From: Saprospiraceae bacterium
Lineage (GTDB): Bacteria > Bacteroidota > Bacteroidia > Chitinophagales > Saprospiraceae
DNA length: 46,772 nucleotides
Direction of reading: 5' to 3'
Assembly: GCA_021604865.1 (NCBI GenBank)
Contig: BQJU01000008.1
Location: forward strand, 105,446 to 152,217
The notes under the pieces were generated by a model. That model did no database searches. It worked only from the letters and a program-made list of their open reading frames with translations, and was not told the DNA's origin. The stretch's first letter is position 1. Every line of letters starts with the position of its first letter. Shown here in pieces: positions 33,565 to 40,047 of this stretch. The position numbers and the translations under genes are program-made.

Positions 33565-34068
33565 ATGAGTTCCATTTTGCCATTAGAAGAGTTTTTGGAG
33601 GCTGAATGCTTAAACACCTCTGAGGATAAACAAGATCTGATTACACATTGGTTTAATATGTACTTCAAACCTAGCAATGAAGCAAAAGGGGAGCAAACTA
33701 CATTTGTAAATCTGTTAAAAAAAGTATATCCGGATGAAGCAGCCCGGTTGTTTGACTCTGATGACCCTGTAACTAAGGATTTAGTTTGTAGTTTTGTAAA
33801 TGCTTTTTATCATTTCCTCTTTATAGCTCAGAAGGGTGAAGAAAAAGATAGAATTAGAGATTTGATGCTCACAATTTGTGAGGCTAAACGACTAATTGAA
33901 GGGCTTGGCTATTTAGTCACTAGAAACAAAATAAGTTCAGCTCACGATCTTGAATTGTATTACATGCAACAACAAAAAAACATTGAGCAAAGCCTCGAAT
34001 TTCTTTTTCCAGTTGATGAACCTCAAAGTCTAGAACTTCAAGAATTATTGTCTTTAAAAAGTCGGTAA
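33565..34068 (+). CDS. Unknown helical protein in the AT-rich island
   Basis: No family was recognised for this 167-residue protein. It is predicted helical throughout (S-F-V-N-A-F-Y-H-F-L-F-I-A-Q-K, L-M-L-T-I-C-E-A-K-R-L-I-E-G-L-G-Y-L), acidic at both ends and without signal peptide or membrane segments. Its AT-rich base composition resembles the toxin-like cassette downstream rather than the flanking metabolic genes, which suggests acquisition with it. It is separated from that cassette by a 324-base gap containing a remnant on the opposite strand. The role is unknown. Confidence 0.65.
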   Translation: MSSILPLEEFLEAECLNTSEDKQDLITHWFNMYFKPSNEAKGEQTTFVNLLKKVYPDEAARLFDSDDPVTKDLVCSFVNAFYHFLFIAQKGEEKDRIRDLMLTICEAKRLIEGLGYLVTRNKISSAHDLELYYMQQQKNIEQSLEFLFPVDEPQSLELQELLSLKSR

Positions 34069-34090
34069 TTCTATTAATTTTCTTGGCCAA

Positions 34091-34249
34091 TCAGCCTATC
34101 CTGTAAATTTTTGGGACTACCGCTTCGCAGGTTATTGAGAGAATTTCCTGCATTCGACTTATCAATTCATAGTCTTTGATGACTTTGTCATTAACTCTAC
34201 ACTCGTAGATGTTCAAGGATAAACGCCCTGAGGCCTTGACTATATCCTG
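34091..34249 (-). pseudogene. Possible Cas2 C-terminal remnant
   Basis: On the minus strand 52 codons lie between stops (TGA at 34091-34093). The stretch G-R-L-S-L-N-I-Y-E-C-R-V aligns with the Cas2 pattern G-x-R-V-Q-x-S-V-F-E-C-x-L, and K-I-Y-R-I-G about 27 residues later matches the terminal R-I-Y-x-L strand at the right distance. A frame further upstream reads K-D-K-L, as in the D-D-K-x-R part of Cas2, but is shifted. No repeat array or other cas gene is present. The similarity is short, and the call is tentative. Confidence 0.3.
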
Positions 34250-34312
34250 TTATCAGTTTATCTTTACAGCTTACTGCACTATTATTGTTCATTAGCGATC
34301 GAAAGTATCGTC

Positions 34313-34388
34313 TATTGTTCAAGCCCTCAAATCAGCATTTTTGATTTCTAATTGAGTTCAGTCACCGCTGAGCCCTGCTTGAACAATA
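34313..34388. repeat. 12-bp perfect inverted repeat just upstream of the toxin candidate
   Basis: TATTGTTCAAGC (34313-34324) and GCTTGAACAATA (34377-34388) are perfect inverted repeats 52 bases apart, the right arm ending 4 bases before the ATG at 34393. The left arm is followed by, and the right arm preceded by, CCCT. It may be an operator, an attachment-like end or a leader hairpin controlling the gene. Confidence 0.55.
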
Positions 34389-34392
34389 CCAT

Positions 34393-34968
34393 ATGCCAAA
34401 CGCTAATTTTGCACCTAAAAACCAAGGTTCATCCAATTTGAAAATAGTTTCCGCAGGTAAAGAGCCAAGAGGAAATGGACAACCCAAGCTGGGGGAAATT
34501 TTTCTTTTGTTGGTGTTTGGGATATTAGTTGGAGGTTATTATTTGATTGGTGGAGATAAGAATCCTCCATTTATAACAAATGAGGATGGTGAAAAGGCGC
34601 TATCACCGGAAAGACAAGCAAAACTTGACCGAGAATTAGAAGAGATTGATAATGCTAAACAATATGCGTTGATTGCCGGTGAGGAAGGATATTATCCATG
34701 TTACATTTGTCCAGAAAGTAAAAAAACCATATTTTTAAATATAGGAGAGGTTTGGAAATACGGGGTTACTCGTAAGGGAGAAAAAGGTCGTTATCCCGGA
34801 GAGAACTATGGTGCACCTGATCTTATTTTTGTAACTCAATTTGAGGGGCACTATGCTGCCTGCCTCAAGAAGGAAAAAATAATGATTTATAACTACCCGT
34901 TACTGCCTGAGGCGCAAAGAAGGAAAATAATATTATTAAGACCACCAGGTAATAAATATGATAACTAA
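34393..34968 (+). CDS. Membrane-anchored GIY-YIG (URI)-like nuclease, candidate toxin
   Basis: The 191-residue protein has a polar N-terminus, one TM helix (about 35-53), a charged linker and a C-terminal domain (about 88-191) resembling the Tox-URI type of polymorphic toxin ends. The likely GIY-YIG-type landmarks are Y-Y-P-C-Y (100-104), K-Y-G-V-T (122-126), Arg133 in G-R-Y, Glu161 in L-K-K-E-K and the C-terminal R-P-P-G-N-K. In other Bacteroidota this domain usually ends long RHS-type proteins; here it stands alone with a membrane anchor. The next gene overlaps it by 11 bases, as toxin and immunity genes often do. Nuclease activity and toxicity are inferred from family resemblance. Confidence 0.6.
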   Translation: MPNANFAPKNQGSSNLKIVSAGKEPRGNGQPKLGEIFLLLVFGILVGGYYLIGGDKNPPFITNEDGEKALSPERQAKLDRELEEIDNAKQYALIAGEEGYYPCYICPESKKTIFLNIGEVWKYGVTRKGEKGRYPGENYGAPDLIFVTQFEGHYAACLKKEKIMIYNYPLLPEAQRRKIILLRPPGNKYDN

Positions 34969-35407
34969 TAAAACAATAAAATTACCGCCCAAAGATAAAC
35001 TAATTCATGTATCTGGTAGAATATGGCATGAGCTTTATCCAAAGGTTAATCCTTCTCTATTTCTCTATGCATTTCGTAAGGGGATTGATTTGTCTAAATA
35101 TGGCGATGGGGTCAGTAAATACTATTTCACCTTCATTGTGGAAAAGCTTAATCCTACATTTGATGCATCAGGAACCTATTTTGATGGAGATACAAATGTG
35201 GCGGAAATAGCGGTAGAAATACCCTATAATAAAGTCCTAGTAGCAACCAAAGAAGAAACCATTAAACTTATGGAACAAGCTTATCTTAAAGGCATTGATT
35301 TGATTGCTACCCTACCCCTTAAATCTGACTTTGATGTAGTCAATTTCAAAAAAGATGTGGAAAATATCTTTTCTAATGCGGATTGGTATAAAACGGCAAT
35401 GGCATGA
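34958..35407 (+). CDS. Candidate immunity protein for the URI-like toxin
   Basis: The 149-residue protein has no signal peptide or membrane segment and no recognised family. It starts inside the 3' end of the toxin candidate (11-base overlap), and its TGA shares bases with the ATG of the next gene (ATGA at 35404-35407), so the three are translated together. It begins with L-P-P-K-D-K-L-I-H-V-S-G-R-I-W-H-E-L-Y-P and ends with N-A-D-W-Y-K-T-A-M-A. A 52-bp copy of its end and a diverged copy of its beginning lie 2 kb upstream. Duplicated or orphan immunity genes are typical of polymorphic toxin loci, which supports the role. Confidence 0.6.
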   Translation: MITNKTIKLPPKDKLIHVSGRIWHELYPKVNPSLFLYAFRKGIDLSKYGDGVSKYYFTFIVEKLNPTFDASGTYFDGDTNVAEIAVEIPYNKVLVATKEETIKLMEQAYLKGIDLIATLPLKSDFDVVNFKKDVENIFSNADWYKTAMA

Positions 35408-36384
35408 GGTTATTTATCAGTGTAGTTATGTGCTTAATACTTTCTCATTCGATTCAGGCACAAGTTGAAGTAGGTTCTTTAGATAGAGACACCCACTATA
35501 AAAAGAAATTTAAAGAGGGTGCATTAAATAAATTGAAAGATACTGAGACCATTTTTATTTATCGGGAAACCGACGACCTGAAAGTGCTAAAAAAAGTGGT
35601 AAATGAAGTATGGAAAATTACTGAAATTTCATTTGTCCCCTATTCCGAATTTGTGCATACAGATTTAGAGAACACTTCTTTTTTCTCAATCAAAGGGCTT
35701 AATGTAACGGCATTTATGCCATCTGGGAGGTCTTATTCCAACCCCCATACCTATCTAAGTCTTTGGATGCCTGGGAAAGACGAAGAAGGAAATGAAATTG
35801 TAGAATCATTTTGTAGGATAGAACTACACCCTAGCGGTCAAAACATAATGAACATAATCAAGATGTCAAAGGCCAAAGAAAAAGACAATATCCTTGATTA
35901 CATTTACGAGGAAGGTGAATTAAGAAATTGGAAGCCCGGGTTTCTGAAAAACTATCTGAAATTCGTGAATAAATCAATAGCGGAAGGAGTAGAAAGATGG
36001 TTATTTCAAAGAGACAAAGAAAATCCTGAATTAAAAAACCTGCAATCGGCTACGCTTTATGTTCCGGACTATGCAATGATTCATTTTAATACTCAAAATG
36101 GTGACGAAAGCACCAAACAAGAGGAGGCGGATATTTTTAAAAAATACCCCTATCCATACGAGATAATTAACACTGATGACCTGAGTAACAAAATCCTTGA
36201 GTCTGACGAAGTTTTTTATTACCTGACTTATGTCAAAAGTTCAGCAAACAAATTTATTGCTGTCCACAATAACAAGACAGGAGATATTATATACAGCAAT
36301 TACGCACCAATGTCCTACAATATTAAAAAATCCGATTTTAAAACTTTGGCCACAGCCATAAAGAATATTGCCAAGAAAAAATAA
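35404..36384 (+). CDS. Secreted protein of unknown function in the toxin cassette
   Basis: The 326-residue protein has a signal peptide at about 1-19 (M-R-L-F-I-S-V-V-M-C-L-I-L-S-H-S-I-Q-A-Q). No family was recognised. The mature part mixes short strands and charged helices (V-L-K-K-V-V-N-E-V-W, I-L-D-Y-I-Y-E-E-G-E) and ends with a basic helix I-K-N-I-A-K-K-K. Its ATG overlaps the stop of the candidate immunity gene in an ATGA arrangement. It might be a periplasmic partner of the membrane-anchored toxin candidate; this is inference from gene order. Confidence 0.72.
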   Translation: MRLFISVVMCLILSHSIQAQVEVGSLDRDTHYKKKFKEGALNKLKDTETIFIYRETDDLKVLKKVVNEVWKITEISFVPYSEFVHTDLENTSFFSIKGLNVTAFMPSGRSYSNPHTYLSLWMPGKDEEGNEIVESFCRIELHPSGQNIMNIIKMSKAKEKDNILDYIYEEGELRNWKPGFLKNYLKFVNKSIAEGVERWLFQRDKENPELKNLQSATLYVPDYAMIHFNTQNGDESTKQEEADIFKKYPYPYEIINTDDLSNKILESDEVFYYLTYVKSSANKFIAVHNNKTGDIIYSNYAPMSYNIKKSDFKTLATAIKNIAKKK

Positions 36385-36468
36385 ACCCTTTAGCAACAGC
36401 AATCACCATAACTTTTGTTGCTGCTCCAAAAAAGCCTAACTTGATGAAATAAAACTAAACACCTAAAC

Positions 36469-38211
36469 ATGCCTATCAATTACCAATTAAAAACACCATT
36501 TGAAGATATCGCCCTTTCTCTTTCGGGAGGAGGCTACCGGGCGGCGGCCTTTCACCTCGGATCGATGGCTTACCTGCATCGGGCCCAATATAAAAACAAA
36601 GCATTACTGGAACACGTCAGGATCATTTCTACCGTTTCGGGAGGCACCATTACGGGGGTGTTTTATGCTTATTGGAAACAAGAGAAAAAGTCTTTTCCTG
36701 AGATCTATAAAACCTTGCTCAAGCTACTCGACGAACTCGACCTGATACAACTATCCATGACCAAGCTCCGCACAGTGGAGGGGTGGCCTGAACATAAGCG
36801 AAGAAATATCATCAATGCCTTTGCCACTATCTATGATGAAAAATTTACAAAGGGAGGCACCTTTAGTTCACTTGAAGACATGAGTGATTCTCACCTTCGG
36901 GAGGTTGTTTTTAATGCGACAGAATTTAACAATGGCCTCTTGTTTCGTTTTCAGAATGCTAGGAGAATGGGCAACGGCGAAATTATTATCCCCAAACAGG
37001 TAAAACCTGAAATTAAACTGGGAGATATTATTGCTGCCTCTTCCTGTTTTCCCGGTGGCTTTGAACCCATAGCTTTTCCCGACGACTTTCTACATAAGGA
37101 TGCGAAAGAAATGGCCAAACTCAAAGACGAAGGGAAATTTGAAACCCCCTTTGGTTTAATGGATGGCGGTATTTGTGATAACCAGGGCATCAGTAGTATT
37201 ATTTCCTCTGAGCGAAGTCTAAGGAAAGAAGACAAAGTAGGGTATTATTATGATCTGGTGATTATTTCTGACGTGGCCTCTCCTTTTATGGCTCCTTTCC
37301 AATTTACTATGGAAGGGGAAGAACAGCCCATTGCTTTTTTCAACAATAGTATTGATAAGATAAGTAAGAAAATAAACCGCTATTACAAGGGCGTCTTGTT
37401 TTCTCTGGCCATTATCCTCTTTTTATCCGTTTTGTCTCTACTCATTTCAAAAGGAAATAATAATTGGATGCTGGGCGCCGGCATCGTGGGTTTGCTATTT
37501 TCCGGACCTGCTTTATTTGCGATTTGGAAAACTAAAAAGGAAACAATTAAGTCCATAAAGGGCATTCTAAAAAGCCTAAATGAACAGCCGTTATTTCCGT
37601 TTTTTATGAGTAAAATTAAGCCGCTGGGTATAGAGACCTTAACCATTAAACAAATCAGCAGGCCGCTACTTGATCGGATCGGCTCTTTTATGACTCTGGT
37701 TCAGGAGGTTTTTCTCAAACAAATCCGGCGGTTGATCTACAGCGACATCTACAATACTAAAAAATGGCAATACCGTCGAATTAGCAACCTGATCTATGAA
37801 TTAGGGGAACCCGATTTTCTCCAGGGCAGAAACCTTGGCAAAAACAAGAAATATGGCCCTGTAGCTTTTGCTGAAGACGACGAACAGAGCGGTCCGGAAG
37901 TGATGGAAAAGATCTTGGGCACAAAAATCCCCAAAGTGGCCGGAGATGCCAGTGGTTTTGGCACCACCCTTTGGTTTACTAAGGATGAGCAAGATAAAAA
38001 GACCCTGGATAGCCTGGTCGCTACCGGCCAATTTACCATGTGTTACAACCTGATCTACTATATCAATTTGATCAAAGAGACGCCTGAAGAAAGTGGATAC
38101 GCCGCCTTGTCAAAGGAGGACAAAGAAGCTATGGAGACGTTGTATGCTCAGTTGATAGCCGATTGGGCGTTGTTTCGGAAAAATCCTCGGTTTATGGTGG
38201 ATGCGGTGTAA
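36469..38211 (+). CDS. Patatin-like phospholipase with two inserted membrane helices
   Basis: The 580-residue protein starts with the patatin oxyanion loop S-G-G-G-Y-R-A-A-A-F (about 19-28). The nucleophile Ser57 lies in S-T-V-S-G-G-T, a variant of G-x-S-x-G seen in bacterial patatins, and catalytic Asp232 lies in L-M-D-G-G. Two hydrophobic helices (about 308-327 and 333-352) are inserted after the first part of the catalytic domain, followed by about 230 further residues. It would hydrolyse acyl chains of membrane lipids in place. It has no signal peptide, so the active site probably faces the cytoplasm. Patatins are frequent effectors in NTPase and nucleotide-signal defence systems, but no cyclase gene adjoins it. 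It converges on the M4 peptidase gene. Confidence 0.88.
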   Translation: MPINYQLKTPFEDIALSLSGGGYRAAAFHLGSMAYLHRAQYKNKALLEHVRIISTVSGGTITGVFYAYWKQEKKSFPEIYKTLLKLLDELDLIQLSMTKLRTVEGWPEHKRRNIINAFATIYDEKFTKGGTFSSLEDMSDSHLREVVFNATEFNNGLLFRFQNARRMGNGEIIIPKQVKPEIKLGDIIAASSCFPGGFEPIAFPDDFLHKDAKEMAKLKDEGKFETPFGLMDGGICDNQGISSIISSERSLRKEDKVGYYYDLVIISDVASPFMAPFQFTMEGEEQPIAFFNNSIDKISKKINRYYKGVLFSLAIILFLSVLSLLISKGNNNWMLGAGIVGLLFSGPALFAIWKTKKETIKSIKGILKSLNEQPLFPFFMSKIKPLGIETLTIKQISRPLLDRIGSFMTLVQEVFLKQIRRLIYSDIYNTKKWQYRRISNLIYELGEPDFLQGRNLGKNKKYGPVAFAEDDEQSGPEVMEKILGTKIPKVAGDASGFGTTLWFTKDEQDKKTLDSLVATGQFTMCYNLIYYINLIKETPEESGYAALSKEDKEAMETLYAQLIADWALFRKNPRFMVDAV

Positions 38212-38217
38212 GTGTTT

Positions 38218-38245
38218 GTTTGGAGGTCAGCCACGAGCTTTGCGC
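38218..38245. repeat. Interspersed palindrome half-site, copy D
   Basis: GTTTGGAGGTCA at 38218-38229 followed by GCTTTGCGCC matches the half-site seen at about 20329 and 42845. It lies in the 34-base gap between two convergent genes. Only one half of the dyad is present. Confidence 0.5.
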
Positions 38246-39349
38246 CTACAATACCCCGACCAATTTCCACGCATGCTCCGTACTAAACACCGCCGTATCT
38301 CGAATATTTCGGGGCAATTTGTTGGCCTGATCGATGGTGATACCTGCCCATTCTTTGAAGGTTTTCAGCGAATCATCGGCGGTCATCAAAGAATTGTACC
38401 ATATTTTGCCGGCATTTTCCCAGGAATTGCCACCCAGGGCATTGGCGATTAAAAAGAAGGCGTGATTGGGAATACCCGAATTGAGATGTACCCCACCAAA
38501 GTCCTCCTTGGTTTTAATAAAACCATCCATGTGTGCAGGCTGCAAATCCCGACCGATGCGCTTGTGGTTATAGGCCGTACCCGGCGCACGAAGGGAGCGC
38601 AGGCCAACGCCGGTACTGCCTTTTACAACTTTTCCGAGGATGTTTTCTCCGATCACCCAGGAAGCTTTACGTGCTTCTTCCTGATTGCGGTACTGAAGGA
38701 TCATGCTGGCAAATACATCACAGATACTTTCGTTGAGGGCGCCCGACTGGTTTTCATAAAGCAACCCGCCACTGTAATGGATCACACCATGAACATGCTC
38801 ATGGGCAGCAATCGTCAAATCTCTGGCAAAGGACTTAAAGATGCTTCCATCACCTTCGCCATATTTGAGGCTGGTTTCTTTTTCATCCCAGAAGGCATTA
38901 TAAAACTCCTCGTCATCTTCCCGGTAATGCACCGTCGCCACCAGATCCATCCCTGCATCATCGATCGATTTTCGATTGAACTCTTTTAGGAAAAACTCGT
39001 GTATAATGCCTGCAAAGTCGTAAGCGGAATTGACATCCTCATCTTCGGACGTATTTCCTCCCTCCATTCTGTTTCTTGCAGGATTTCTGGCATCAATAAC
39101 CTTTCTGTTTAGTTGATCCAACGTTCCCCGCCGCTGACGTTCTTCCCGCCTTTTTTCTTTTTCTTCTTTTCTCTTTTTCCGCTCTTCTTCTCTCATCTCT
39201 TTCTGCTCCCTTCTCTCACGGATTCGCTCCGCCTTTTTCTTCATTCGCTCCGCCCATCGTTTTTGTCGGGGCGTACCACTATCAAGAATATTATTCACCA
39301 TTTCCGGTGCGACAATACAATACATTGGAGAACAGCCTTCTTGACACAT
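38246..39349 (-). CDS. Protealysin-like M4 metallopeptidase with charged linker
   Basis: The 367-residue protein contains the thermolysin zinc site H183-E-H-V-H187, third ligand Glu207 in G-A-L-N-E-S-I-C-D, and a conserved His296 in N-S-G-I-P-N-H-A-F. The N-terminus lacks a Sec signal and instead carries C-I-V-A-P-E-M-V-N-N-I-L at 11-22, which resembles the short protealysin propeptide that plugs the active site. Between propeptide and catalytic domain lies a highly charged helical linker (about 30-80, rich in E, R and K), which is unusual for the family. Protealysins can act inside cells or be released without a signal peptide. Its stop faces that of the patatin gene. Confidence 0.87.
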   Translation of the reverse strand: MCQEGCSPMYCIVAPEMVNNILDSGTPRQKRWAERMKKKAERIRERREQKEMREEERKKRKEEKEKRREERQRRGTLDQLNRKVIDARNPARNRMEGGNTSEDEDVNSAYDFAGIIHEFFLKEFNRKSIDDAGMDLVATVHYREDDEEFYNAFWDEKETSLKYGEGDGSIFKSFARDLTIAAHEHVHGVIHYSGGLLYENQSGALNESICDVFASMILQYRNQEEARKASWVIGENILGKVVKGSTGVGLRSLRAPGTAYNHKRIGRDLQPAHMDGFIKTKEDFGGVHLNSGIPNHAFFLIANALGGNSWENAGKIWYNSLMTADDSLKTFKEWAGITIDQANKLPRNIRDTAVFSTEHAWKLVGVL

Positions 39350-39448
39350 AATTATAAATTTTCTATTTTTTTATTGGCTCGGTTTTTTTGAGACAGAGTT
39401 AGGGGCGCTTTTATTAAATCCCACTCCACGACCTCTGCGTCCCTTTCC

Positions 39449-40045
39449 TCAGTCACAAATAACATTTAGACTAAAACCCTCCACCGAAAAACTAACAACC
39501 TTCAAATCATCCAAATTGCCGGAATACGGAAAAGCAACCATAGTGATGTACAGCTTGCCACTGGTAATATCCTCAACCAGTGTTTCCCCCAGATTTTCTA
39601 TGGTTTTATCCAGGCTGATTTTCAGATCAAAGCTGGTATCACTATTTTCAGGATGCCCAATCGAGACGGTATCCACGTAATGGGGCGATTCAATTCCAGT
39701 TTGTGGGTCAGCATCGGTTTTATTGAGAAAAACATCAAACGAAACATTGACACCTCCCTCGAGCTTCAAACCTTTCACATTCAGGAAAACACAGTTAGGA
39801 GCCCCTCTGGTTTTGATGCCCTTGGCCAGATTGTCAACAGCTGAAAATTCCTCCACAGCCAGATGGACCGAATCAGTAACGATATATGAGGGGTTTGACT
39901 CATCATGAACAATCAATTTATCCGGTTTTACATCCGGAAGCTGGTGGACCACTTTTTTGGGGGTATCGCAGCCAGAGGATGCCAAAAGGACAGTGATGAC
40001 GGCAATTAGCCAGACTTTGGGAAAGCTATTTTTTAGATCTTTCAC
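39449..40045 (-). CDS. Lipoprotein homologous to the tyrosinase C-terminal domain
   Basis: Translation appears to start at GTG (40043-40045), 2 bases after the tyrosinase stop. The 198-residue protein has a lipoprotein signal with lipobox L-A-S-S-G-C (Cys about residue 27). The mature part carries V-S-F-D-V-F-L-N-K-T and E-S-P-H-Y-V-D-T-V-S-I, which parallel V-S-V-F-I-N-G-K-N and E-S-P-Y-Y-V-D-S-F-S-F in the C-terminal domain of the adjacent tyrosinase. It looks like a separate copy of that domain. In plant and bacterial polyphenol oxidases this domain shields the active site, so it could be a membrane-bound partner or copper-handling chaperone. Confidence 0.8.
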   Translation of the reverse strand: MKDLKNSFPKVWLIAVITVLLASSGCDTPKKVVHQLPDVKPDKLIVHDESNPSYIVTDSVHLAVEEFSAVDNLAKGIKTRGAPNCVFLNVKGLKLEGGVNVSFDVFLNKTDADPQTGIESPHYVDTVSIGHPENSDTSFDLKISLDKTIENLGETLVEDITSGKLYITMVAFPYSGNLDDLKVVSFSVEGFSLNVICD

Positions 40046-40047
40046 GC

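Noticed and set aside
38462-38989. Plus-strand 175-codon frame within the M4 peptidase region
   Set aside because: It is antisense to the zinc-site region of the M4 gene, with no domain of its own.
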